Below, piece after piece: positions 1 to 12,573 of a stretch of DNA of 64,000 nt (its first letter is position 1; every line of letters begins with the position of its first letter). Both the position numbers and the translations under genes were made by a program. The DNA is from Combretum micranthum. Its lineage: Eukaryota > Streptophyta > Magnoliopsida > Myrtales > Combretaceae. The stretch lies in assembly GCA_024138025.1 (NCBI GenBank), contig JAMXBD010000388.1:372001-436000 (forward strand), in the 5' to 3' direction. A model generated the notes under the pieces. The model did not search any database, was not told the DNA's origin, and was given only the letters and a program-made list of their open reading frames with translations.

Positions 1-3000
1 AAGAATTTTTTTAATGCTCGGCCTAGATCACCTTGGCGGAAGTAGCTTTCACCAGATGCGAGTTCATACCTTCATCAAGTGTTTTACACATTCAGCAGGC
101 AAAACAAACGCATTCAACATTATATCATTCATGGAAAGAAAGGAAACATACCACATGCACTGCATGTCGTGAAGATTGTTATGCTGATCGCCATCCTTCG
201 TGAATAATACCGCAGTTTTTTCAGCCAATGCCACCTACATAGAATAGAATGATTTTTATCCCGTAGTAATTTTTTCAAAGGAAATAGAGTCCTGCCATTG
301 TATAGTCTAAAGATGAAAACTGCAAGGTAGGCAGTGTCAAAAGCTATGTATGGCTTCAAACCTGATCAGCCTGGAGCATGCGCTTGACGCATTCACTGTT
401 GATGTATCGATCAGCAAGATCCATGCACCTAGCTTCATCTGCCAATGCAGCTGCAGCTACTAAATCACCAGCATGCTTCAGAATCCGGCTCTGCAATTCA
501 ACAAAATCAAAAGGTCAGATTAAGTTTGATCTCACCAAAATTAGCCAGAAACATTACCATATGCTTAAAGCATTAATTCAATCAAAATCACTTGTTTGTA
601 AACACAGTGTGCACAAAAGTTAGGATGGGGAACAGAGAGTACTTGCCTAACAAATTGTCAGAGCCCATAGGAGCAATGACTTTGACTTATCCTAGATGAG
701 ATCACACAGTAAAGCAGCCACAAATATTTTTCACATCATGGTCATTCCTCAAAAGAGGATGCGGAAGATCATTTTTCAACCCCTAAGCTATTAAATTTGA
801 AGCTACTATTTCTTTCTTAAATTATATTGCATGCATGAATCATAGGTGCGGGTTGCAAACTTCAACCACACTCATAACTTCCCATAAAAGATAGTCATGA
901 GGATTCTTTGAAAAATAGTTATATGCATATCTCAGCCAAAATTAACATAACATACCTTCACTGAATACAGATCAATCACAGTAGGAGTGTGTTCTATAGC
1001 CTCATCAATTTTTGTCAAAGCAACGTCATACTGGCCCCTCCTGTCATAATGCTGCCAAAGTTTAAAACATATGAGCCAACGTCGAAATAAGTGGAAACTA
1101 AAATAGAAAGAAAGCATCATTCACTAGCATATAAGAGAGTTTGTTCAACCTGTGCTAATAAAAACAAAGCCCACATGAGTGTTGAAGGAGGTTCTTTCTC
1201 TTCCCTGCATTCACAAGCAAAGGGATATGTACACAGAAGCCACACTGGAATCTCATATTACAATCAGCAAGAACACAAACCAAACCAATGCACTTTGGCA
1301 GCACTTTCATCAACAAAGCCAAACCATCACAAAACTGTACCTTTTGCAGGTATAGTATCAAAATCAGATTGTAACATTTGCATTCTATCCAGACCATAAC
1401 TTTTCGCCACTTCAAAAATAATTTTTCACAAAAAGTACTGCTTTTGATCTCTCTAGTTACCTTCCAGGATACCCTCCAGTTGTCCGAATTGCATTTTCCA
1501 ACTCTAGGAATAGTTTCTCCAAAATATCTGCCTGAGGTATTTAACAACACAAAAAAAAAAAAAAAAAGAAATCAACCTCAACCAAGCAAACAAACAAAAA
1601 CTTTTAAAGAATCTATAAGAATCAGTGGATTTGATTATTATGACAATGCTTACCTTTCCAGGATGATCATACAAAGGAGAAAGATCCGAGAACAATGATG
1701 GGACTCCCTAGAAAAGCCACAAAGAAACTTACAGCAGCTGGGATTTTCCAATAAAACAATCCAAATGATGAAAAAAAGAAAAATCAACACAAGTACCTTT
1801 GTGAGAAGAGGCCTGACATACGTATTTGCAGCTTCCCGAAACTTGTCGCCTTGCAGAAAATCAAGGGGAATTCTCTACATAGTAGAATATAAAGTTCAAT
1901 GTTCCCTCAAAAGATTTATCATAAAGCTCAAACATGAAATATATTTGATATGGTTTTCTCAGAAGTATGCTGAGCTAAGTTACTGAAAAAAGTATGGTAG
2001 GTTGGATCTCAAACCAACAATGATGAAGAGGTAGTGAATGGAGTAGCTAATGCAGAGACACACAACAAAGAAAAGCAAATAGAAATATACATAAGACTTC
2101 ATTGGACTAATGTTTTCTGGAAGGAAAATAATAAATAAAAATCCAGCAAACGACTACACTATCTCTTTATCAAATTATGCCATTGAAAAACCAAAAGTAC
2201 ATCCTGAAGCAGAAAAGAAGGGTAGAGATAAACAATACTGATATTATAGAAAATAGATGGTTTATGTGGATATAATCACATAAAAAATTTGGATTGAGCA
2301 TCAAAAATACATTTTGTGGGCAACTTATGAGCATCAAAATAAAAAGACCACAAAATTAAGAAAATGTAAGTAAGATATAAATGCTGTGAATCTGAGCCAG
2401 AACATAATGATCAAACATAGAGAACAAGTCACTGAGACAGGCACTCTTCTCTCCCTTTACATTAATCGACAGCCAAGAAGATTAACCAAATTGAAGACCA
2501 ACAAAAATTACATGCACATAAGACAAAATTCTGTAATGAATAAGACAGCTGTTGCAACATAAAAATAATCCGCTATTAAAGGTAGCCTTCAAAAAGGAAA
2601 ACTTGACCAAATCGAGCAACTTTTATCTTTCTGTTTCTACTTTTAATTTTCTTATCAATCCAATGCATCTGTCAACAGTAACTAAACTATAGAAAAGAGA
2701 ATACAAACAAAGGTTTGTGCCTAAGCAATAAACTGAATGACAGAGAAGAGCCCATTGAAACAAATGTAACAGAAGAATTTGAGGTCTTGTCCTAATTGTT
2801 GAAGAGAATCTTATAGGCCCAAATCTATGACGTAGAAAATATCATAGGAGAACTTCTTTTGCAGGGACAGAAGCATCTTGGAAGCAGGAGAAGCTAAAGG
2901 ATGTATCTGCCTTTTTAGGAAGCATATAGCGAAAACAGCTCCACCATTTGTTTGCTAAAAATGAAATGTCTACACAGACAAGACCATTCTGGAGCTTCTA

Positions 3001-6000
3001 AAGTATTTGCTTCCCCAAATCAGGAGGAGAGGAGCACTAACTAAACCAACAACACACATAACATACTTCTGCCACCAACTCACATGCCTTAAGCAAATAT
3101 CTTATTGATGCAAAATCCTTAATAAGCAGAGATAAACAACTGAAAGAAGGTATTACTTTAGCAGCAGAAGACCAGGTACACTGCTCCACAAGCTCTTTGT
3201 AAAGGGCGCTCAATTGATCAATTTCATCAGAAGAATATATGCCATTTTCCCGATACAACCCAGAACACTTCTGTAGACCTTCACAGTAGCTGAAAACATA
3301 AAAAGAATAGTAAAAAAAAGGTTTCCCAAATTCTTTCTTCACCCCCCTCTTTTTTGGGTAAATAGGTTTCTCGAATTAAAGCTATAAACAAATACATAAA
3401 GTGCAAGCACAAATGCATATACCAAAACTGACACTCACCATAGCTCATTCTTAGCAGATACAATTAAGAGACACAGAAGACGTTAAGAATGTCAACTTAC
3501 AAAAAATAAGCAAGCAAAGGTTAACATAACCTTTTTTTGTTAAATTAAAACTCATGACGTTCATCTTTGTGTATCAAATGTTTCAAACTATAAGAAATGT
3601 ACCTATAATTGTCAGGATTCATGGAGAGCAATGCCCTGTACAATTTACCACCTTCTTCTAGAAGGCCAAGCCTCACCAAGAGGGAAACCTCTTGCTCTTT
3701 ATATGCCAATTTATCAACCTACAAACCATCCCACATCAATAGTTAAGCAAGTTGAATATCTCAGGATTAAAAGATTATTAAACTATCCAAACAACAAAAA
3801 TTTACAGAAACTCACGATTTTTGCATCTTTCTTATGTAACTCCTCTAGTGCTCGCTCAAGAAAGCCACATTCTTCCATCAAAGAAATCTGTACAATGGTG
3901 TCCAGGGAAAAATCAGTAAGTTGCAGAAAATTATAATGACAAAAGGTCTTTTGACCCAATATGGAAGGCAACCATGAATAGCAGAAGATAAGCATTCATA
4001 GTTCAACTAAATACACTATTTTAGTTCAATATTCTCTTGGTAATTTACTTTAGTTCAAAATTACATACCTTATAGAGTAGCATTTCCCCATGTTCACAGC
4101 GTTCATTGTCAGGAGGATAATCATCCTCGAGTGTACCTTCATATGCTTCCAGAATATCAATGGCCTTCGATGGGCTACCACATAACCATACAAAATTCTT
4201 CAATATAAAGAACTTTGCATTAGAAGTAAATGACCAAACAATGGAAGTATGATAAGACAAATAGTTAATCATCATGTACAATAAACCAGAAATTACACTA
4301 GTAAATCAATGAAATATAAAGGAAAACAACCAAAGATAATAACTCCGAATGAATCTCTCCAACATCGTTTTCTAATTAATCCGGAACACTTTCACATGAA
4401 AATTACACTTGCTGAAGCTACTATGTCAACTAAACATCAAAATAGAGTCAGACATTGCCCTTAAAAAAAGGTCAAGGAACATTTATCACTAATGGATAAA
4501 ACAAACTTGGCCAAAAACCAAAAGAGAAAATTCACATCAATAGCAGAGAATTAGCGCACTAAATCTGCATCCCATTACAAAATCAAACAGAGAGAGAGAA
4601 AGTGAAACGCTATCAGGTAAACTTCTCTTTTTTGGTTTTTCTCTTTTTTTTTTTTTTTTTTTTCCTTTTTTTGGGTTCTTGGTGGGTGCTTGTGTGGGGT
4701 GGGGGTGTGTTTGTTGGGTTGGGGAGAGGGATTTGGAGGGAAGGGGGTTGGTGTGGAAGGGGACAGGTAATAAACAAGCGAACTTATTACAAAAGATACA
4801 AAAACCAAATTCATACTTTGCATTTAAATGATGGGAAACTGCAAATCCTATCCAGTTCATGCGATGGTTGGGTTTTAAAGTCAGAAGTTGCTGCCTTGTT
4901 TCAACAAAACCCGCCAGATCTCGCATTTGTGCCTGTAAAGCAACAGGAATGAGCAGCATTAATATATTTTCTTTAGTAGCAGGCCCGAGAAAACATGGCA
5001 AAAAGTGCATTTCTCTCCTTCATGCATCTAAAAAGTAATGTATCAGCATTGATCATGATAACAAACAAAATTTTCAACAGCCATATGGTTTCATATAACC
5101 TTTGCAAAAAATTTTCCATAGAGTTACCAAATTAAAGACCAGACAGGTGTTGGTGCATGAACCTATACCAAAACAAAATATATAAATAAATAAAGTATCT
5201 GCTGAAAGGAAATAAGAATCAAGTAAACTATACTATTGCTGTGAAAATAATATGGGATATCACTGTCATACAGCTCCTATACATGTTCCTAGTTTGATTT
5301 CTTTCGCTAAACTAATAGAAATATATCAACAATAGTTGACAAATGATATCATATAATTAATTCATAAAGTGTCAATATTGTTGTAATCAAACATCCAAAT
5401 GCTAAAATTGTTTGACTCAGTAATCTCAAGAATTTTAGAATGTAATTGAGGAATAAAAATTCAGAATTTCTCTCTCTAAACTATCCACTAATGGCATGTA
5501 TAAAAACATTCAGCACGTTCTGAGTTGACCATCCTGTTGATAAGCCCCAGCAAATCTGTATTTATTTCCAATAAAAACCACTGCATCATACAATACTCAA
5601 CCATTCAATCTCCAAACTTTGACCAGTTGTTGAAATTTTACTTTGATGTCTGATCGATAAAATATTGCAGTACATAAATGTGTCGTGACACAGAGGTATA
5701 CAACTTTACTCCCATATTCTTTTACTTAGTCATATTAACCTTTGGAACTTCAAAACATAATTCTGTCAGCAAGACCAGAGCAATGCCTCCTCAGTCCTCT
5801 CCATGAACCAAACACCAAAATCACCAAGTTGATAAAAGATACACAACAAAACAGGGGCAAAAAAAATGCCAAAATATAAAAGAAGCTGGCCAGAGAGATA
5901 ACCATCCAAGTTCAAACTAATAAAGTAGAAAAACTACAAAAGAAAAGAACAAAGATCCTTGCCACCTCACCTGCAAGAGTGATAGATCACGCAATATCTC

Positions 6001-8557
6001 AATATTGTCTGGATCTATTCGCAGAGCATTTCGATAGCATTTAATTGCTTCCCTGTATTCTCTATCTGAACGGTATAATAGACCATAAACATGCCAGCAT
6101 ACATGACTTTTAAGATCATTCTGCATGAAGATAGCATCATAATTCAGGATGTTCTCAAAAAATTAGGAACCAACACAGAGATCAGATAAAAAATCTCAAC
6201 CTTTAGTCCCTGTCGTACAAGATCATATGCTTCAGATTTACGGTCCATGCAATTTAGAGTTAACCCCTTCATTGATAGGGTTTCTGGTGACATCAGCATG
6301 GAAACAAACAGGTGAGACTGCTACTATTGTTAACAGAACGAATCACTTTTTTCTTTTATTTATTTTTTTATGTATTGATTCATATTTTAGCTATGCAATC
6401 TCTGTAATCAATCATAACATCTTGACAACAGAAGGAAAATGTAACACAGGAATATCATTCTTCTCAAAAGTTGCTCCTTCAAGAGTTATCATGCTGCTTA
6501 ACAAAATTCAGCTTGAGAATGAGAGCTATGAGCATAATGATATATTAGAAGCAAAAAAAAAAAAAAAAAATAGCGTATAACACTTTGAGCACTATTTCCA
6601 CGCTCAACTTTCTCTTTATTTCCAAACATACGAGGTGGGTGCAGATTGAGGAACAGACAAAAGGCAAAGCACTTCCAGAAATGAACGGCAGTAATTTGTA
6701 TATAAAACTACAAGGTAAAAATTCCAACGAAAGAGAATAGCTCATTATCTTCAGCAACTGGATGGAATCCTTGCAACAATTAATAATAAATACACCAACC
6801 CCACCCCCCAACACCTGCGCTAAATAGTTGGTAATGTAGAATTAGCATTCTTTCTCCTCGATAGTCAACACCTGTAAGAGTAATCATATCGCTCAACTAG
6901 ATTCATCCTGAAAATGAAAGCCATGAGCACAATAGTTTCAATCGCAAAATGTAGCACATATCACCCTGTACTTTGAGCCATTACTCAAGAGAAATTGCTT
7001 CGCATAACTTTCTCTTTATTTCCAAATATGCCAAGGTGAGTACAAATTGAGGAACACAAAGAGCAACACACTTGTAGACTCAGATGGCAGTCTGTATATA
7101 AAATTACGAGGTAGATTTTCCAACAAAAGGGTATAGTGCATAACTCAATTACCCCTCGCTACTTCCAGCAAACTTCTCTTTTGGTATTTTAATTCCTCAA
7201 ACCTTACATATGAGGTGATGCAATGCATGTTTGAATATATTGAAGCAACAACAGACCAGAAAAAATCAGCAAATAAAAGCCTGATCTCAAGGACATCTCA
7301 ATACCCTCATAAAAAAGAGGTCAAAAAATTCCCATACCAAACCAAACTGTATCATATAAAACTTACCTCCATGATCTGGAAACTTCTTCAATATGGCATC
7401 TGCAGCCTTCAATCCTTTCTTATACTGCTTGGTTTCATAAGATTTCTGCAACAATGACATGCAGTTCAGAGAGATATAAATCCATATATAAGGCAAGTTT
7501 TTCAGCTCAACCACAATAATTCTGCTCCTCAAAGATAACATCCCTTTGAAAAACACTATAAGCTGAGCTGATATCATGGAAGAAAAGATTCCTAATAAAG
7601 CTCTATGCATGACAAAGTATCCAAAACAACTTCCTAAAGATAATCGCAGAAAATTTATCACTGAATTATCTTCCAAATTTAAGCAATGAGTGAAATATTG
7701 AACTCCAACAGATAAAAGATACAACTTTGAAGGATCATATAGCACCAGCAAACATATTACAACACAAGTGCAATTCTAGTCCTAATACTCAGTCAACATT
7801 CAATTTTTTTTTTAAATATCTTAATGAATCCTAAAAGCCCGTAATCCAGCCCATTTTGCATTATCAATATATCCAAACACAGCACATGCCCCAACCCCTA
7901 TTGTATGCAAATTGAAATGAATTAAAATTTCCTAAACGTAAGTCGTGCTTTAAGTTAAAGGAAGACTAGAATTAATTAAAGGAAAATGTTATTAAATGGT
8001 TGAAAAGTTCTTCATTGAGTCTCTTAACTAGAGCCGAGCATGTATTAGCAGGAACCTCACTACAATTACACTTCTTTCTCCCTTGCGATACACGAACTAG
8101 ATTAAAACCAGCAATATGATTCCTTAAACCACAACATGATCCCTTAAATCACCTCTTAACTTATAACAAAGCAATTAAACCCAAAATGCCCACTGCTATT
8201 AACTTAATTACAAAGCCCAATACACGAAAGCACAGACTCAATCTACGTAAAGACTCCAGCTTCAACTTTATTAGTTAAAACTAAACGAAACTCAATAAAA
8301 TTAACCACTTCAATATCGAGTTCCTATAGCTTTCAGCACTTTGTATTCAGTACGGCTAAATCTAGGGTTTAAGCCGCCGACACACATGGAGGACCAAACA
8401 TGGGAATCGAATTCTTGAAACTACGATTGCGAAGTACATGCTTTGTTGAGAAATCACACATAGTAAGAATCATAGAGAGAGAGAGAGGATAGGATTGAGA
8501 GCTTACGACGATGAGCTTGAAGAGGTTGGCCTCTTTAGGCGGCAAAGAAGCACCCAT
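1..8557 (-). CDS. NAA15: NAA15, NatA auxiliary subunit (N-terminal ~513 residues, 17 exons; continues past left edge)
   Basis: Auxiliary, ribosome-anchoring subunit of N-terminal acetyltransferase A; it holds catalytic NAA10 and acetylates Ser/Ala/Thr/Gly starts co-translationally. Exons in order: 8507-8557, 7367-7445, 6201-6283, 5971-6120, 4817-4932, 4069-4174, 3816-3887, 3603-3718, 3157-3289, 1797-1874, 1654-1707, 1461-1531, 1150-1204, 956-1051, 362-490, 152-234, 1-69 (partial). All introns are GT-AG and codon phase closes at every junction. The start [17 protein letters not shown] and the context AACAATGGG fix the initiator. Diagnostic stretches include [20 protein letters not shown] (TPR, exon 4), [14 protein letters not shown] (exon 6) and GQYDVAL.KIDEAI (exon 14), closely matching the plant family. 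The protein is a TPR superhelix. About 390 C-terminal residues, judged from the ~900-residue family length, lie outside the window. No stop or frameshift is seen, so the gene looks functional. Confidence 0.96.
4631..4768 (+). repeat. Poly-T plus dense G-run tract in NAA15 intron 5
   Basis: A run of about 20 T followed by about 90 bases with many runs of three to six G on the plus strand, so the transcript is C-rich and the template strand G-rich. It lies between exons 5 and 6 and codes for nothing; the open frames across it are low complexity. Confidence 0.7.
6440..7160. repeat. Diverged direct duplication inside NAA15 intron 3
   Basis: Two direct copies of about 300 bp, roughly 6450-6750 and 6850-7150, share blocks such as AACTTTCTCTTTATTTCCAA, a GAGGAACA stretch and a TGTATATAAAA.TAC.AGGTA stretch in the same order. 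The copies are clearly diverged, with small indels. The duplication lies wholly within the intron and does not disturb exons 3 or 2. Confidence 0.7.
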
Positions 8558-8800
8558 TGTTGTGTTGTTTGCTAGAGAGAGAGACAGAGAGGGATAGATA
8601 GGGTTTTACAAAGGCAGATATTAGAAAGAGAAAGAGAGAGAGGTGGCGTTTATCTGCTGCAACCCTATGAAGAACAAGAAGCAAGAAATATGTGAGAGAT
8701 GAGAGTGTGGGTTTGGTTTAAGGTTTTTTTGTGCTTTGTGTTGTGTCGTGGTGTTTGCTAAATCAATGACGACCATAACCAAACTGTAGTGTTAGGTTTT
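8558..8800 (-). promoter_or_regulatory. NAA15 5' UTR / proximal promoter with GA/CT tracts and a telo-box
   Basis: Directly upstream of the NAA15 ATG. Read on the gene strand it is pyrimidine-rich, with CT tracts at about 8571-8590 and 8626-8643 typical of plant 5' leaders. It contains AAACCCTA (8599-8606), the telo-box found in promoters and leaders of translation and growth genes. No clear TATA box is visible. The transcription start is not determined. Confidence 0.5.
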
Positions 8801-9975
8801 TATTCTTTTTTTTTTTCTTTCCCTTGTCTTTTCTTTTTTTCTCTTTTTACTTTTCTAATTTTATTTACCCATATTTATTTATCTATTTTATTTTTTTCGT
8901 TTTGTTTCGAGTATATTCTCTAAAAGAGAAAAAGTAGTTTAGAAATAAAATGCTTTATCTAAAACTTAGGTTGTTCATCGTATTCAACTGAATTGAATTA
9001 AGATTCAAATTATATTATAAAATATAGCTTATTTTATATTTTAAATCAGTGTTGGTTCATCCAAAAAGGTTTCAAATCATATATGATTTGGTTTGGTTAA
9101 GTTAATATTTGAAAGTCAAATCAATCCAAGCCACTTTCAATTAAAAACATAAAAATAGGTGATATTTTTTCAATTTTAAATTTTATTGGCATTTTATTCT
9201 ACCTTATTTGCCTTTTTTTTTTTTTTTTGTGATCACACTCAATCTATTCGATCCATGCACCTTATTATCATATAGTATTTATTATTTTCACCGGATAATG
9301 TCACATGAATTTGATTTTTACATAATATTTCTCTATTTGAACATTGATCTTTGGTTTAGAATTCCAATAATTATTAGAAATATCAATTATAACAATATGT
9401 TTTTAAGAAAGAGTCAAACCAAATTAAACAATAAAACAATTTGATGGTAAAAAAATAAAATAAAAAAATTTTAATTCAAAAATCTAAGTTGAAAAGTGGT
9501 TCAATTTATTAGAGGTTCGAATCAAACCATTTTATAAATAATTAGTATGTAGTTTAGACTTTAAATTGAATCAAACCACAAATACCCATATTAAAAATCG
9601 TATTTCAATTCAAATTTAAAATTACAACAACTTAAATCATGAGTCAAATGTAAGATTTCATATCATTAACCGAAAACAAGTTTAAAGCCTATAAAATTTA
9701 ATTTACACACAGCATTCCAAACACTAGATTTTGGAATTTTTTTTTTTTAATTATATGATCAATTCGAACAAAAACGCCTTTTTCATTGGACGTTTTCGGA
9801 CTCACGAATTTCTACACTGCATTTCAGAATCTTTTCTTCGTTGTCTTTGGTGATGGTAATGGATGTGAATATACATCCGTTCGACCTAATGCACAAAGTT
9901 CGCATCCTTTATCTTCCATTCCCCCCCCCCCCCCCTTCTTTTTATATATCTATCTATCTTTTTCCCAATTTTCTT
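8801..9975. other. AT-rich intergenic spacer, no gene seen
   Basis: Low-complexity AT-rich DNA with poly-T/poly-A tracts (for example 9213-9228) and a C18 homopolymer around 9919-9936. The short open frames show no recognisable protein. I see nothing functional here. Confidence 0.6.
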
Positions 9976-10860
9976 TCAAGAAAAAGGTGCATTTTAAATA
10001 ATTTAAAAATAAAAGAAAAAAAAAAGACGATCCAATAGGAACTAAGGAAAAAAGTAATAATTTTTTCTAAAAATATTACACAAATCTATTAGATAAAAAA
10101 TAATCCCAGAAATAGGCAACTTGAACTCATCTCTTAAAAAGACGGGATTATAAGTGGCCGACCTCCTAAATGAAGTCAATATAAATATACTAAACTCATT
10201 TTTTGAAAAGATTAGGACAGAATCAACACCGTCTCTTTACAATGCTAAACTTATTCCTTGAAGGGATGAGATCAGTCATTTATCTAAAATTGAGATAATT
10301 TTTATCTTAGTATCATTTTTATAAATTTTTTAAAATTATCAATATTAATTTCCTTTCCAATACCTTAGTTAGTAATTCAACTCGAATTGTTTCAACTATA
10401 TTCTTGGAACAAGAAAACAGTGCATCTTAAATAATTAAAAAATAAAAATAAATAAAAATAAACAAAGACGACCCAATACCGATTAAGGAAAAAAATTATA
10501 TTTTTTTCCAAAAAAATTACACAAATCTTGCTAGACAAACACTAATCCAGAAAATAGGCAACTTGAACTCATCTCTTGAAAAAACGGGATTGTAAGTGAT
10601 TGACCTCCTCTCTTCAAGGGATGAAATCAATGTAAATACATTAAACTCGTCTCTTGAAGAGATAAGGACAGAATCAACACAGTTGAACTCGATTCTTGAA
10701 GAGACGAGATCATTCATTTTTCTAAAATTGAAATAATTTTTATTTCAACAGTATTTTTGTAATTTCTTTTTAAAATATCAATATTAATTTCCCTTTCTTG
10801 ACCCAATGCCTTATTTGAAATAGTATTTCAACTCGAATTTCAAATTACAATACGAGTTCA
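9976..10860. repeat. Tandem duplication, ~432-bp unit (copy 1 9976-10407, copy 2 10408-10860)
   Basis: Both copies open with CAAGAAAA..GTGCAT.TTAAATAAT and run in parallel through the ACACAAATCT block, the stretch CAACTTGAACTCATCTCTT (10118 and 10558) and AATATTAATTTCC, ending at AACTCGAATT. Internal sub-repeats resemble ACTCGTCTCTTGAAGAGA. A third partial copy lies at about 21050-21250. No coding potential. The origin is unknown and may be a decayed non-autonomous element. Confidence 0.8.
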
Positions 10861-11526
10861 GGATGAAATGACTAAATCATGAGATGAACTTATTCTTTCA
10901 TATCTTCCATCATAAAGAAGTATAAAAAGTACAAAATTTTATCCACATCGCAATGTTCCAAATACTCATTTTTAGAGTTTTTTGTTTTCATATTACAGAA
11001 TTAAAAAAAAAACAGATTTTCTACTTTACATAAAATGGAAAAAAAAAATTATAGGCTCACATTAGTAATAAGTAACAACCTAAATAAAATTTAAATGATA
11101 TGATAGTGAGTTTAAATTGCCTAAAAAGAAGTTACTTCAATTAAAACAGCCGTCTTCTAGATATCAAAAAAGAAAAATATGAAAAAGAGTTCCAAAAACG
11201 AAAAAAAAAAAATAATAAAACAAAGAAACTAACCCCATACCTACTGGCTACTAACCGAGTTAAAAAATGGGCTTAAAAAAAGGAAAAAAGCCCATAGATC
11301 ATTTGGACTTAAAGGGGAGTCATAAAAAAGGGGGAAATTTTGAACCAAGGAGGAGTAAAGAAAAATTGGAAATATTTGTAGTATAAATTAAATATTTTAG
11401 ATTAAAAGCTAGAAAATGGGAAAAATAATAATCTCACGGTCTAAATCACCTTAGACATTTTAGATAAAAAGCTCCTTTTCCATGGTTTCCACTTTTAAAT
11501 TATGGGACTTTAAGATCCGCACACTA
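10861..11526. other. Intergenic, no feature recognised
   Basis: AT-rich sequence with A-runs; no open frame with family resemblance and no repeat structure that I could pair. Confidence 0.5.
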
Positions 11527-11760
11527 GGGTCTGTTTGGATTGTCTGTTTTTCATCTGTATCTGTATCTTTTTTAAAATGATATGTGCAAAATATATCTGA
11601 TTTGCATATAAATTTTATCTATATTTGTTCTATTTGATCTTTTGATGAGAACTGTCAACTTTTTTTTTATTTATATCTATTTCTTGATAAATAATTTATT
11701 AGAAAAAAGTTTGAAAAAGTGTCTATATCTACCGGAAAAAAAGCTAAAACAAACAGACCC
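11527..11760. mobile_element. Tourist-like (PIF/Harbinger-type) MITE, copy 1
   Basis: 234-bp element bounded by terminal inverted repeats GGGTCTGTTTG / CAAACAGACCC. It carries no coding capacity. It is the inverted counterpart of 22143-22375, matching along its whole length (for example CATCTGTATCTGTATCTTTT against its complement there). The flanks here are TA on each side, and the 3-bp TSD is not clean. Confidence 0.85.
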
Positions 11761-12165
11761 TATATATTGAATGTTTGTTTCTTAGTTATCCATACGTGAT
11801 TGATGGGAATAACTGCATAGTTCACTGTTACTTAGTATGCATCCATCAAGTCTCAGCACACACATAATCAACGTTAGCAGACCTCAATGGTGGGTCAACC
11901 CGGCATGGAACCAGCCTAGATCTATTGGGTTAGGGCTGCTTGACTTATAACCAGCTCAGGTATTTTAACGGGCCAAGTAGCCCACCCACCAGTTTACACC
12001 ATGGATCACAAATTCAGCTTGTTCCTTACCTAGGTCTTAGTAATAGTCTAATTATGTTAAATAATGGATCTGGTAAAGATTTCCTACCAAATATTGCTAA
12101 CTTAATGGTTTTTTTTTTTTTTTTTGTTTATCTTGTTACATGTTAAAGTTATTAAGACGTTCTAA

Positions 12166-12573
12166 TATCATGTTTGGTACACATGAATCATTCATAATTG
12201 AATGGATTAAAATGAAAGGTATGGAATGGAATAGGGAATGGGAGATGGAATGATAAATCAATTCCTTTGTTTTGATACATCTTGGAATGGAATGAAATTG
12301 ACATGTTATTTGTCAAAAATATCCTTAATAATTAATGCAAATAATAAATAAGTAAGAGAATAAAAAGGTAATTTAATGTTAATTATTAATGATGAATAAA
12401 TGGAATCGCGATTTCGTCTACTCAAGGATGGAATCGAATTTTCCTTCAAAGTCAAAATCATCGACTCCTAGAAATTGCAATTCCAACTTTTAAAAACACA
12501 ACTAAATGTAGGAATGAGAATGGAATCCGGAATCACGAATCTATTCCTTCATTCACATATACCAAACATGACA
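12166..12573. mobile_element. TAA-flanked PIF/Harbinger-type MITE, 408 bp
   Basis: Terminal inverted repeats TATCATGTTTGGTA and TGTCATGTTTGGTA (13 of 14 match), flanked on both sides by the 3-bp duplication TAA (12163-12165 and 12574-12576). The inner parts of both ends are rich in GAAT/ATTC blocks that are also partly complementary. Non-coding. TAA/TTA duplications are characteristic of PIF/Harbinger insertions. Confidence 0.8.

Noticed and set aside
4575..4952. Pro/Lys- and Gly/Phe-rich frames on both strands of NAA15 intron 5
   Set aside because: They are translations of the G-run and poly-T tract between exons 5 and 6.
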